Assembly: GCA_023105745.1 (NCBI GenBank)
Contig: JALGQZ010000002.1
Span: 43,576,997 to 43,640,996 of the forward strand
DNA length: 64,000 bases
Reading direction: 5' to 3'
Origin: Austropuccinia psidii
Taxonomy: Eukaryota > Basidiomycota > Pucciniomycetes > Pucciniales > Sphaerophragmiaceae
Shown: piece after piece, positions 31,572-43,304 of the stretch
How the letters are laid out: each line of letters starts with the position of its first letter
Numbering within the stretch: the first letter of the stretch is position 1
Notes under the pieces: generated by a model
What the model saw: only the letters and a program-made list of their open reading frames with translations
Database searches by the model: none
What the model was told of the DNA's origin: nothing
Position numbers and translations under genes: made by a program

Positions 31572-33727
31572 TGTGAGCCTTGGAGGTATTTTTATATACC
31601 CAAAAGACCACAAATGATAAATTAAAATACAAATATAAATAAAATAAACTTATTTATATTATAAAAATAAAAATTGAAATATAAATTCAAATTTATATTT
31701 AAAAATCAAAACTTGATTATAATGTAAAGATAAAATTACAATAAAATTTAAAATTATGAAAAGTCATTTTTACTTGTAAAAATTATGTAAAAATGAATTT
31801 TTAATAAAAATTATGAAATTAAAATACTTTTGGTAAAAATTTATATAAAATATATTATAAATTTTTATCCAATAAATAAACATATAAAAATTGTTTCACC
31901 ATTTGATTCCTCATAAAAAATTAGGTGGGGTCACCTCTGAGTGAAATTTTTGTAACTCAACTCTAAATAAGCTTAAATTAAGTTTTTAGTATTTTCAATA
32001 CAAAAATTGAAAATACTCAGAACTTTAATTAAATTCACACCACATGTGGTGTTAACCATCAATTTTTGTGTTAAAATTTAGGTGTTGTGTTTCGTTTAGA
32101 AGCTATGAGGAATTGAAGTATTTTCAATTGAATTCAATTGAAATGTCAAAATGTGCGCATGTATTACATAAGTGAACTTTGATTTACATATGAGGTATCA
32201 ATTATTACTGTATTGTACTGTACAATTCAATTGAATGACATATGTAAATTACAAATATAATACATGATGAGGAATTAAAAGAAAAAATAAATTGGAAAGA
32301 TTAAAATTGGGGGGGGGAAAAGGAACTCTAGCTCTAAGGGGGAGCAAGACCCCCAAACCCCTTGCTGACAGGCATGGGAGGTCAAATTCCACACAAACAT
32401 TCATTACTTTTGGCCTCAAATTGAGTCACAGGGTCTGTGACTCAATTGATGATGAGGTTTTGATACCAACCAGGGTGGTTTTAACTGCTGCCAAGAGGGT
32501 AAAACTACCCTTAAGTTAAAACAATGTTAGTAAAAACAGTTTTAACTGGTTTTGAAGCCTCTTACACACATTCTGACGTGTTTTGAAGGCTCTAGACCAG
32601 GTATTACTATAGTAATGGCTGATGTGAGGGTCTAAAATGGCTTAAAACAGCCCTTTTTTGGTCTAAACCAGGGTTCAATGATGCCATAATTGGCTTTTCT
32701 GTTGTCAGAATGTTTTGAACGACTGACAAGAGTAAATTGTACTTTTGGAGTAAGAAAATTGATGGCTATAAAAGAATGTCTTCTTTGCCCCACTTTTCTC
32801 TTCATGTTAGAATCTCAACCAGGGTGGTTTTAACTGCTTCCAAGAGGGTAAAACTACCCTTAAGTTAAAACAATGTTAGTAAAAAAAGTTTTAACTAGTT
32901 TCTAAGCCTCTTGCACAAATTCTGACGTGTTTTGAAGGCTCTAGACCAGGTATTGCTATAGTAATGGCTGATTTAAGAGTCTAAAATGGCTAAAAATGGC
33001 TTAAACCAGCCCTTTTTTGGTCTGAACCAGGGTTCAATGATGCCATAATTGGCTTTTCTGTTGTCAGACTGTTTTTCACGACTGAAAAGAGTAAATTGTA
33101 CTTTTGGAGTAAGAAAATTGATGGCTATAAAAGAATGTCTTCTTTGCCCCACTTTTCTCTTCATGTTAGAATCCTTTCCTTTTATAACTAGTTTAAACAG
33201 TGTTAAACCAATAAATAAAAGATTTCAACCACCTTTTTTAATTCATTTTAAACCTTTTTAACCACATGAAAAAATCATTATAATCATTTTTACCCCTGAA
33301 CCACCCCAAAAGTGAAGTAAAGCATCTTTCATCACTGGTAACTTTGTAACTTTGTTTCCAAATTCACTCTGGTAATTTTTGGGTGTGTTTTCTCTTTAAT
33401 ATTCTTTTTAAAGAATTTCTTCTTTAATTAAGTGCTTGAAGTTCCTTGCTCAATTAATTCCAATTGAAATTGCTCTTGAAGAAATTTCTTTTGTAGCATT
33501 AAGTATCTCTTGTAGAGTATTTTTGGATAAATTGATATTGTTGGTAAAACAATGAATCTTTATAATATTATTGTTATATACTAAGAAAGGTATAAAAAAT
33601 TAAATTGGCATGTTTTCTCTTAAAAATAATATTTCTTACTACCTTTAATTGATTTTTACCTTTTACAAATTTTGAGGACAGGAAAAGTACTTGATTTTCA
33701 ATCAAAGTTTGATATCCACACCTTACA
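31572..33727 (+). repeat. Element D 3' LTR (2,156 bp) with an internal tandem duplication
   Basis: It matches the 5' LTR except for a 349-bp tandem repeat starting at AACCAGGGTGGTTTTAACTG (32468 and 32817), which accounts for the extra 364 bp. The duplicated unit includes the TATA box (32767-32774 and 33126-33133). Confidence 0.9.
32468..33175 (+). repeat. Tandem duplication of the D LTR promoter region (~349-bp unit)
   Basis: Two adjacent copies (32468-32816 and 32817-about 33175) run from AACCAGGGTGG to CTTCATGTTAGAATC. Each has one TATAAAAG. They differ at scattered positions, so the duplication is not brand new. Confidence 0.85.
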
Positions 33728-33732
33728 TAAAT

Positions 33733-34411
33733 CAAAAGGCAAAATATTTATTGTTTATATAGAAATCTTTTATATTATCAAATACCAAAGGCCAAATTTC
33801 TTATAATAATCATTTTTGATGTGATTCCTTCAATTGTTCAGTTGTTTTGTTATAATTCCCTTAAAACTCTTATTTCCATGTAAAATCAAGAAAATTTGAA
33901 ATTTATTTTATTTTTATTTGTAAATACAATTCAAATATGTTGTATTTACATTATTTGGTGGAATTTCTTACAAAATTACTCTATTAAGAATCAAAAGTAG
34001 GTTATTTTCTCTTATTATAATAATTTCTCTCTATTATTACTATTAAAAATTCTTCAATTAATATAAATAGTATTTATATTAATTTATAACTTTGATATTA
34101 AGAATATTATAGTTATTAATTGTTTTTATTAATAAAAACAATTTTTTACACCTTCATTATTTGTTGGTAACAGTAATAAAGTGCTTTTAAATATATCAAT
34201 TATAAAATATTATTCTTTCATAATATAGGTTATATTATTATATTTATTTAATAATATAATTATTTTTTTGACATGATTAAAATAATGCTTTAATATTATA
34301 ATTATTTTTATCTTATTTATTTTGTTTATAAGGACATCCAGAGTACATTCAGAGTACAATAAGTAAAATATTAGTATTTTTTACTTATTGTTTCATAGTC
34401 AATACCTTACA
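33733..34411 (+). repeat. Element E 5' LTR, second part
   Basis: Continues the LTR interrupted at 25688 and aligns with about 62265-62954 of the 3' LTR. It ends in CCTTACA at 34411 and is followed by the primer-binding site TTTGAGGGCCTGGCCATC (34412-34429). Confidence 0.85.
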
Positions 34412-34909
34412 TTTGAGGGCCTGGCCATCATATTTAGTTAAAAAGACCTTTTGAAAGATTCTAATTGGGCTTATCCAATAATCAATTAGAATTATAATAA
34501 TGAAATTATATATAATTTTATATTTGTTAATTTGAAATGCTGTTGAGCATTTGGAAAGCAATTGTACTGTCTTACACATGGCTTTTCACATCCTTAGACT
34601 TGGAAGAATTTTCTTTGAGTGAGTCTAGTGATTAAGAAAGATATTTTATAAATCAAAAATAATTTTATATTAAAAGTTAATTTTCTAAAAAAATCATCTT
34701 CATTTTTTTTGTTCTTCAAAAATAAAAATATTAAAATATTAAAAAAATATAAAAACCAAATAAAAATGTTATTTTTATTCAATTGTATTCATTTCTCTAT
34801 TCATTTCACCTATTCTCAGATATGAAAGCAATTTTCACATGGAAAATTGCCATAGCTTACCAAAAATAACACTTTTTATAAAAGACCCATATTTATTTGT
34901 CTTTTTTAG

Positions 34910-35826
34910 TGTTTAAAGACATTCCAACAGAGGACAATAGACCACTTTTGAAAGATTGATAAAAGAAACTTTCCCAATTTCAACAAAACCAATTGTAATT
35001 AAAAAAGAAAGCTAAGAAATCAGACTTTCCAGGACACACTATTCAGGACTCTGAAGGTGAGTACCTCCTTTATAAATTGCCATAAAAAGAAATTCTTGTC
35101 ATGAAATCTTTTAATTTTTTATTTCTTAAATTATGACTACCAGAAGAGGTTACCAATACTCCATCCAATCAGATGGAGCTGGACTCAGAGGTAGAATTGA
35201 TCCCTCAAAAGGGAAAAGAGAAGGAAAAATCCCCAGTGGAAGAGAATCCACACAAGGAAGTGCCTTATCCCAAAGGCAAGTCCCAGAAATGCCCATGATA
35301 TCTGAACCAGAGTTAGAACTAAGTATTAGCTACTCAAATAGGTACAAATCACATTCAGAGGGCTTGAATAGACATCTACATGAGCCAGTACAAGCAGTAC
35401 TACACATTGTACAAGGACAAGGATTGGGAAATGTTGACACAAATACACCAAGGAGTGATGAACTCCTGGCACATCCTCAAAAGGTTCCTCAAATATGAGG
35501 GAATAGTGAGATACTCCAGTGGATGGAAACCACTATCATCCAAACCTCAAATCAAAATGATCAAGGAATACCATGCCAAAAAGAGGGAGGAAACCAAGGA
35601 AGAAGCCCCAGTAGCTTCTACCAACAAGCCCCAAGCCAGCCCACTTCCCCAAGAAGGGAAGAAGAACAAGACAAAGAGCTGGAGAAAACCATATTCTCCA
35701 AGCTACAGGATTCCAAAAATCCAAAAAGATGCCATGGACAATTTCTTCAACATGGCTAGAACCTTGCTGGAATTTAAGGACAAGGAGGAACAAAGAATGA
35801 GACAACCTCATTTTCCAAAGAAATAA
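34910..35826 (+). pseudogene. Element E ORF1 (spliced accessory protein), broken
   Basis: Exon 1 (34910-35056) begins TGTTTAAAGAC directly after TTTTTTAG, again needing an A from an upstream exon. An 87-nt phase-1 intron (35057-35143) leads to exon 2, which ends at TAA 35824-35826. Stops occur soon after the start and in the middle of exon 2; the last part (from 35380) is open. Its C-terminal helix (IQKDAMDNFFNMARTLLEF) matches element D ORF1. It overlaps gag in another frame over its whole second exon. Confidence 0.55.
35057..35143 (+). other. GT-AG intron in element E ORF1 (87 nt) containing the gag ATG
   Basis: Donor GTGAGT at 35057, acceptor TACCAG ending at 35143, phase 1. The gag ATG (35133-35135) lies 8 nt before the exon boundary, as in element D. 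Confidence 0.6.
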
Positions 35827-37160
35827 CTTTGTCTCCAGATGTTGTAAATACTCTAACAGAAATCAAAAATAGTTTTTTACCTCTTAAAGAAATTAAAAAC
35901 AGTTTATTATCCTTACAAGAAATAAATAATAATTTATCATCTTTAACAAGCATTTTTGTACAAAACAAAAATTAAATTAATAATATTAAAGTTATTGTTG
36001 AAAATAGCAAACCAAAATATTTAATTGAAAATACTCAAAAACTCATACAAGGACAACAGGAATTGTATAAATATATAAAATATATCAAAGATAAAACTTT
36101 GACAATGAATTATGACATGAGTATTGATAACCTTACAGAAAAATTAAACAAATTAATTATTTGTGTAGAAAAATTTGAAGAAAAGACTTCATCACACCAA
36201 AACTTACTTTTAGACCATGTGGGGAAAGTGATTAAGCAAGAATGAATCTGAAAGATGACATTCCAAGTGAAATAAGACTTATTAAAGAGAAAATGGATAC
36301 AAAAATGAGGCTAACTTAAATATGCCAAAGTTATCAACCCCATTTTCTCACATAAGAAGTCCTGTTAAACCAAAAGAGGAAAGAACAAATCCATTAATAA
36401 CAGACTTGAGTCATCAAGACAATAAGAAAGTCTTGATGAAGGAAGCACATCAATTAAAAGAATGGCCAACATTCACAGGAGAAGGTTAATATGACCATAT
36501 GTAATTTATTAAAACAATTTACATGTTACAAGAAGATTATGCCATATCAGATGAATTGACTACTGCCAGATGACACTCACTGTTTGAGTAATCTTAAAAA
36601 AGATGGTATTATGTCATAAAGCAAACAAATGGCAAAAGAAATGGTCTTGGTGGAAAAAAGAAATAATCACCAATTGGGCTAATGATGCCTTGAGGTAAAA
36701 AATAGAAAATTCTTTCTAAAATTCTTTCTTTGACCCAGACAAGGATAAAACTTTGATGTGGTTCTTAAAAAAAGTTGAAAGATTGAATGCACTGTACCCA
36801 GAAATGTCACAAAAAATGGTACACATGAAAATACTTATGAAATGTGGAGGAGAATTGGAACATTCCCTGAGAAGCAGGTGCATAGAATCAGGCTCCACAG
36901 AAGAGTATATCAATGCACTAGAAGACATAGTGACAAGGACAAAGATTTGAAGAACTTGGAAGAAATTGGACATGAAAAGGCCAAATAAACCATTTATCAA
37001 GAAAGATAAACCAATAGAAACTTCCAAGGCCAATACATCCAACATCAATGAGCAAATAAAGTGCCACAAATGTGGAGGTATTGGACACTTAGCCAATAAT
37101 TGCCTTAGAAAGGCAAAAATCAATGAAATTGTGGAAACAGAGGACCACAATGATAAATAA
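35133..37160 (+). pseudogene. Element E Gag, broken
   Basis: Single frame from ATG 35133 (MTTRRGYQYS) with stops at 35496-35498, 35757-35759, 36243-36245 and others. Charged N-terminus, coiled-coil middle (ILSLQEINNNLSSLTS, DNLTEKLNKLIICVEKFEEK), gag core about 36440-36950 (KEAHQLKEWPTFTGEG, EMSQKMVHMKILMKCGGELEH), and zinc knuckle CHKCGGIGHLANNC (37062-37103). An acidic linker leads to the protease. Confidence 0.7.
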
Positions 37161-38212
37161 GAAGAATCTGATTCTGAAAAGGACACTGAAGAATCAGAAA
37201 CTTCTGAAAGTGATGAAATTAATATAATTAATGCACAAATGAATAATATTGATTTACTATATGAAGTACTAGATGTCAATTCAAACAGACCATCAATTGG
37301 AGCATCTAATACAAGCCTGAAAAACATACAACGTGCCCAATTGTATAGAGCCAAATAAGCAAAAGGAATGGGATATACAGCTGGAAAATTAAGTATAAGT
37401 ACTGTCATGGTGGAAAACCAAGAGGCAAAAGTGAACTTAGATACAGAAGCAGATTGTACCTGTGCTGGTAAGAGTTATTTGAAAACAATTGTACTAGGTT
37501 GGGAAGAAAAACTTATACCAATACAAGGAGTGAAACTTAGTAGTGCAACTGAAAGCATGAAGCCCCTTGGAATAATTGACTTAACACTAATTTTTCCTCA
37601 TCCTTCACAATGTATCAGATTGAAATTACAGTTTGTAGTAATGGATAACTGGACTAGTAGCCATTTTATACTTGGAAATGACTACTGGTCAATTTATGGC
37701 ATGGATATCTCTAACAAAAAAGGTAGACATTTTACCATAGGAGACAATAAAAGACAAAAAATTTGGCTTCTTCAATAACAAAAAACAAATAACAGCTATG
37801 AGGAATGAAGAAAAAAGCCCAGAAAAGGATTTTTTCAAAGCTGAACAGGTGAAAGAGGCAGAATTAAATCATGAATTAACATAAAAAATGAAACAAAATT
37901 GATTTACCTCTTTTTAAAAATAAGAATGCCTTTGCAACTGACAAAGAACCACTAGGTGCCATAATTGGACATGATGTAGACATAATCCTCAATGGGAGAA
38001 ACCTTATCCACCTCTATTAAGAAGACCATCTTACCCAGCTAGCCCAAGAGCCAGAGAAGCTTTAGAGGTACACATTAAAGAATCAATAGACCTTGGAGTA
38101 TTAAGGGAAGTAGGACATAATGAACAGGTAGAGGTCACTACACCTGTCATTATAACTTGGCATAATGGAAAATCAAGGATGGTAGGGGACTTTAGAACTC
38201 TAAACACCTACA
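37161..38212 (+). pseudogene. Element E protease and RT start, interrupted by element B
   Basis: The protease segment (37368-37778) has NLDTEADCTC: the catalytic D-T-G reads D-T-E (37440-37448). Later blocks HFILGNDYWSIYGMDIS are kept. After a frameshift near 37778 the RT start follows (PPLLRRPSYPASPRAREALE, HNGKSRMVGDFRTLNTYT) and is cut at 38217 by element B. RT resumes at 48514. Confidence 0.8.
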
Positions 38213-38217
38213 CTATC
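38213..38217. repeat. Target-site duplication of element B, left copy
   Basis: CTATC, repeated exactly at 48509-48513. Removing element B and one copy restores the RT frame of element E across this point. Confidence 0.95.
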
Positions 38218-38977
38218 TGTAACAACCATCCATCAGGGGTAAGGGTATTCATTCATACACCCACTCAAACACCTCAAAATCAGAAGATCCACTGTTGCAT
38301 CAATATTCAGTTTCAGCAATCTTCATTCTGAAACATGCATACAGCTTGGTACATCAATACAGCCTGTCAATACCTGTACAGGTTGGATTGACCCAATACA
38401 GTTCAATACACCAGTATGAAACTGTATGATCACTCAAATACACCACACCTCTTGTACAGGTTCTGTACAGCTGTACAGGACCTGTATTGGCCAGACTCAA
38501 TTCAATCATCAATTATTCTCATGAAAATTCTTCCTCTGGATCAGGGCTGGTGATTCTCACATATACCAGCCCCTCTTTCTCCCCCCTGGGGACTTTTCCC
38601 CAGTTAATTAATTTAGTTTATTCATTATTTTAAAATTATTCTTATCCTTATTTTGGGTATTATAATTACTTAATTCTAAGTTAGTCTTTGCATTTCTTCC
38701 TTTGCCTGTACAGTATGAGTTGGGTGGCCATATCCTTATTAACCCTTCTCTTTCCATTCTGACAGGTTGAAACAGTGGACTTGGACTTGTTTGTGGTTGG
38801 CTCTTCTATTTCTTACTCTTATTTCTTTGCTTCTGCTTTTCTTATATATATTCTTTTAGTAATTCATCTTTAAAACTCTTAAGTGTCTCCCTTCTTACCA
38901 TTTCCTTGAGCCCTCCATAAGTGAGTCCCAGTTTACTGAGTGCCAGGCCCTCTTCACTTCGAAGAGCCCCTGTGACA
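38218..38977 (+). repeat. Element B 5' LTR (760 bp)
   Basis: Ends TGTAACAACC and CCTGTGACA. Contains a cluster of CTGTACAG words (about 38385, 38452-38485, 38706). What follows (TTAAATTAATTAACTC) does not look like a tRNA-primed binding site. Confidence 0.9.
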
Positions 38978-39780
38978 TTAAATTAATTAACTCATATTTG
39001 ATTCTTTATTTTCATTCATTTATATTCATTTTCTCTCATTCATCAATTATGATCTCTTTTATGATTTAATGATATTTAATGATTATGGTTTTTCTCTCTC
39101 ATCAATTTCATCTCATTCATTTCATTCATATGAAATTGATTTTTCTTCTTTCTTAATCATTGCTGACCATTTCATTCACTTCATTCTATTTTATCAAATC
39201 AAAATTGTTCTGTGTTCTTATTCAGGTTCTTTTAGGAGTTATTGATTGGTTTAATTGATTGGATTATTCATTGGGATTCATTGGATTATTGATTCAGCGG
39301 TTCAGGATTCTTATTTGGATTGGATTGATTGATTTTTACTTCTCAAGATATTGATTGATCCCCAAGAGCTGATTTTGATTATTGATTGACTTTGAATCCT
39401 CAAGATATTTTATTGATCCTCAAGAATTGGTTTTGATTATTGATTGATTTTGACTCATCAAGATATTGAATTGATTTCTGAAGATTTTAAATTGATTGAT
39501 TGATTCCTCAAGACCTTGATTTCATATTGAAGACACTGATTTATTGATTGATTGATTATTGATTTAATATTGATTGATTGTTGATTTACTCAAGATTATT
39601 GATATTTGATTTGAATTGATTGTTGATTGTTTGAATTGATTTGACTGTTTACTGAATTTTATTTCACCTCAAGATTTGAATTGATTCCTCAAGATTCCTC
39701 AAGATTTTAATTGTGATTGATCTGGCCCAGTTCTGATTATTATTCTCATACCATCAAGTTTTATCTCATTTTTATTCAAA
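38978..39780 (+). other. Element B leader, low complexity
   Basis: No gene. T-rich, built of GATTGATTGATT, CCTCAAGAT and TTCATTCAT motifs repeated irregularly. It separates the 5' LTR from the gag ATG. Confidence 0.7.
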
Positions 39781-41142
39781 ATGCCAGTTCAGCATAGTCC
39801 CCAAACAGAAAATACTAGATCCCAAAGAATTCAAGCTGTTCTCACTCCTACAGCAAGGGCTCCTCTTGACCGCACACCATCAGTTCAACAACTGAATGCA
39901 AACTTGGACAGAGGACCACCAATGGAAGGAGCAGCACCCTCAAGAAGAGGTGGAATGAAATCTAGAAGATCAAGATCTTTCTCTGGACTTTTGAGTGGCT
40001 ACCCTGGCATGTCTGATGGTGCAAGAGCAAGACAAGGGGAAGTTGAAGATGAAGAGGGGGAATAGTCTGTGGAAGAGGAAGATTCTGGGGAAACTGAAGT
40101 GGCAGATGCCTTGACAAATGCTACAGAGGTGCCTCAGGGTTCTAATCTAGCCCTTTCTAGTCAACCTCTTGTCTCTCAAACTGATCCAAGTCTCCTCAAG
40201 ATGATGGAGCAGATGACTCAATTCATGGGGCAACTCACTCAAGCAGTTGCTCCCAGGTACAATTCCAAAGCCCCTGCTTTCAAGACTCCATCCATGAAGG
40301 CACCTGATTTTTTTGATGGTACTCAAGCTCATAAATTGAGAGGATTTATCCAATCCTGTCAATTAATCTTCCATAATGATCCAGCAAATTTCTTCTCTTA
40401 CAGGAAGAAAGTTCTTTACTCAACTTCGTTTCTCACTGGTAGAGCTGGAAAGTGGATTGAACCCTATCTCTCAAATATTTCTAATGAAGACCCTTCCTAC
40501 CTCCTCAATAATTGGCCATTATTTGAATCTCAATTATTCACTCTGTTTGGTGACCCCAATGAAGTAAGGAAAGCTGAACAAGAGTTGGACAATTTGAGGA
40601 TGAAGGAAAGTGGTCATGTTTCCTTGTATATTGCAGATTTCAGAAGCTTAATGTCAAGTGTTGGAGATTGAGGGGAAAGAGCTTATATCCATGTTTACAG
40701 AGGGGGATTGGCATCAAGATTATTGGATCAGTTGGCTTCTCACCCTGGAACTTTTGATACTCTTCAAGAGCTTATTGATGTCACTTTAGAATTAGACACA
40801 AGATATCATGAGAGGCAAAAAGAAAAGGGTGGAAATCAAGAGAAGAAGCCTTCAGTCATTGGATCCAATCAATCTAGGCCTCCTCAAAACTCATCTTCAA
40901 AGAGGCCTCACCAGAAGAAGAACAAGAAGGGCAAGAAGTTTCAATCTTCAAAGGACAAGCCCCATGCCGCTCTCCTCAATAAGGACAATAAATCAATTGG
41001 TTCTGAAAAGGAGAGGAGGATCAAAGAGGGGTTGTGTACTTATTGTGGTGGAAAGCACCCAATTGAAAAATGCTTCAAGAGACCTCAGAACAAGCCTGGG
41101 TCATCATCAAGAGGCTTCCCTAGCAAGCAGGGAAAAGCCTGA
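39781..41142 (+). pseudogene. Element B Gag with two in-frame stops
   Basis: One frame of 454 codons from ATG 39781 to TGA 41140-41142, broken only by TAG at 40063-40065 and TGA at 40669-40671 (in GD-stop-GERAY, where Trp is expected). Basic N-terminus (GMKSRRSRSFSG), acidic stretch, retrotransposon-gag domain (about residues 170-330: APDFFDGTQAHKLRGFIQSC, LFTLFGDPNEVRKAEQELD), Lys-rich region and knuckle CTYCGGKHPIEKC (41035-41073, C-x2-C-x3-H-x4-C). Family recognised from memory as abundant in A. psidii. Confidence 0.85.
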
Positions 41143-41882
41143 GTGGTGATCATGATGTGTTCAATGGTTCTCACTTATTTCCTTCAAGAGCACAATTGTG
41201 CACTCTGAATACTAGTGTCAAGAAATCTTCAAAATTTCTTATTTTCTCTTCTGTCTCTGATATTTTTTATAGTATTCTCATTGATTCTGGTGCTACAAAC
41301 TCTTTTATTGCAAAGAATTTTGTTCTCAAGTACTAATTGACTCTGTCAGAGCTCCCTGAAAAGATTCCTCTTTTCATTTTGGATTCTAATGAATCCCCTA
41401 CCTTGTTCATCACCCATTATACCAAGTGGGTAGTTGACTTTCCTTCCTTCCCAAGCTTTGAATGGGACTTTTTTATCATAGATTCACCCAAGGGAGAAGA
41501 CCTGATATTGGGATATGATTTCCTTTACCATTTTAATCCCATTATTGATTGGAAAAATGGATTGATCACCTATGATTCTAGTCATAAGGATTCTAGTGGT
41601 ATTATTCCTTCTACTAGTAATGACTTAGCCACTGCTGTCAACAGTGTTGCTCTGGTTGGTGAACTTAAGACACCTTCCCTTCCTTCTTCTGTCCATATCC
41701 CTTCCATAATTCCCTCTCAGTCATTGCTTCCATTAAGAGATGAAGTCTTCAAAGAGATAAAGGATGTTGGAGAAGATGTTGCCATATCTTCACTTCATCT
41801 CTTTCAAGGGGATATGGACCTTCCTCCCTGGAGGAGCAGTGGGATGAGGAGGAAGAGCCAGAAGAAATTGAAACTGTGTTGA
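41143..41882 (+). pseudogene. Element B aspartic protease
   Basis: ILIDSGATNSFIA with D-S-G at 41283-41291 marks a retropepsin-like protease. TAA at 41334-41336 interrupts the frame, then DLILGYDFLYHFNPIIDW completes the fold. A frameshift at about 41850 (in a GAGGAGGAAGAG-rich stretch) moves the reading frame into RT. Confidence 0.8.
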
Positions 41883-43298
41883 AGGTAGTCCCTCCTGCTT
41901 ATCACCAATATTTGGATGTATTCTCCAAGGTGAAAGCAGAGAAACTTCCTCCACACGGCGCCTGTGATCATCATATTGAATTGGAGGGTCTTCTACCTCC
42001 AATTGATGTTATCTACTCATTATCAAATCAAGAGTCAGAAACACTGCGGGCCTACATTTCAGAGAATGCAGAGAAAGGTTTCATAAGACCAAGATCCTCT
42101 TCAACAGGAGCACCTGTCCTTTTTGTCAAGAAAAAGGATGGAGGTCTTCGTTTGTGTGTTGACTACCGCAAACTCAATGCTGTCACTAGGAAGAACAGAT
42201 ATCAACAGTTCCACTATCTTCTCCAAGATAGATTTGCGTGGTGCATATAATCTTCTGAGAATCAAAGAGGGGGATGAGCACTTAACTGCCTTTAGAACCA
42301 CATATGGTAGTTATGAGTATTTGGTCATGCCATTTGGTTTGACCAATGCTTCTGCTTCTTTCCAGAATCTAGTAAATGATATATTAGCAGATTTCTTGGA
42401 TGTGTTTGTTGTGGGTTATTTAGATGATATTATGGTCTTTTCCAGCTCTGAGGAGGAACATGTCAAAAATGTGGCCTCTGTCCTCCAAAGACTGAGGGAC
42501 AATAATTTGTTTGCCAAAGCCTCCAAGTGTGTATTTCATGCCTCAAGTGTGGAATACTTGGGCTATGTTGTTTCAAGTGATGGCCTCAAGATGGATTCTT
42601 CAAAGGTTCAGCAAATCCTCAATTGGCCTCAGCCCAAAAACATCAAGGCCCTTCAATCATTTTTTGGCTTTGCCAATTTTTATCGTCGTTCCATTAAAAA
42701 TTATTCAAAAAAAATCACTTCTCTCACTTCCCTTCTCAAAACAAATTCTCCCTTTATCTTCAATGAGGAAGCTCTTAGTCAGTTTCAAGCACTCAAAGAA
42801 GCTTTCACCTCTGCTCCTATCTTATCCCATTTCAATCCATCTCTACCTACTATTGTAGAGACTGATGCTTCTGATTATTCATTGGGCGCCGTACTAAGTC
42901 AGGTGAATGACTCAGGAAAGCATCCCATTGCATTTGATAGTCGCAAGTTTCTCCCAGCTGACAAGGAACTCCTTGGCATAGTTTGGGCTCTCAAGCGCTG
43001 GAGAGCATTTCTTCTTTCTCTTTCCAATTCTTTTGAGGTCTTGACAGACCACTCTTCCTTGCAGTATTTCATGTCTTCCAAAGTTCTTACTCGTTGTCAG
43101 GCCTGTTGGGCTGAATTTCTCTCAGAATTTCATTTCACTATCACTTACCGCCTGGGCAGGCTGGCCACTTTACCAGATGCCTTGTCACGTCGGGACAATG
43201 TGTACCCAGAGAGTGGGGTGGAATTCATCAGCAAGAATCCTCAACATTTTCATCAAGTAATCAAGCAAGATGGAATTCAAGAGTCAAGATTCTTTTAA
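41850..43298 (+). pseudogene. Element B reverse transcriptase and RNase H
   Basis: RT starts with [20 protein letters not shown] and [20 protein letters not shown] second shift near 42200 leads to the main frame (to 43298). The palm motif is YLDD at 42417-42428 (VVGYLDDIMVF), followed by the thumb (EYLGYVVSSDGLKMD), connection (FFGFANFYRRSI) and RNase H (TDASDYSLGAVLSQ, FEVLTDHSSLQYF, ATLPDALSR). Catalytic residues are present. Two TAA stops (43296 and 43302) separate it from integrase in the same frame. Confidence 0.9.
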
Positions 43299-43304
43299 AT
43301 TTAA

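Larger units (their letters stand above)
25689..33727 (+). mobile_element. Element D: internally deleted Ty3/gypsy element with full LTRs
   Basis: LTRs at 25689-27480 and 31572-33727 begin TGTGAGCCTTAGAGG or TGTGAGCCTTGGAGG and end CACACCTTACA. They are flanked by exact TAAAT duplications. The internal region (27481-31571) is only 4.1 kb. It has ORF1, gag, zinc knuckle, protease and the start of RT, then jumps to the end of integrase and a chromodomain-like tail. Most of RT, all RNase H and the integrase core are missing. Intact boundaries show it moved by normal integration, so enzymes may have come from a relative. Confidence 0.9.

Noticed and set aside
32292..32519. 75-codon frame in the D LTR, also seen reversed at 16815-17039
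   Set aside because: LTR sequence with a G-run at one end; presence in several copies reflects repeat identity, not coding.
36716..37408. 230-codon minus-strand frame in element E
   Set aside because: Shadow of the gag and zinc-knuckle region; its Leu/Ser/Phe-rich product is typical of reversed Lys/Glu-rich coding sequence.
38452..38485. CTGTACAG palindrome cluster considered as a CRISPR-like or integron-like array
   Set aside because: Irregular spacing, within an LTR of a eukaryotic element, no spacer structure.
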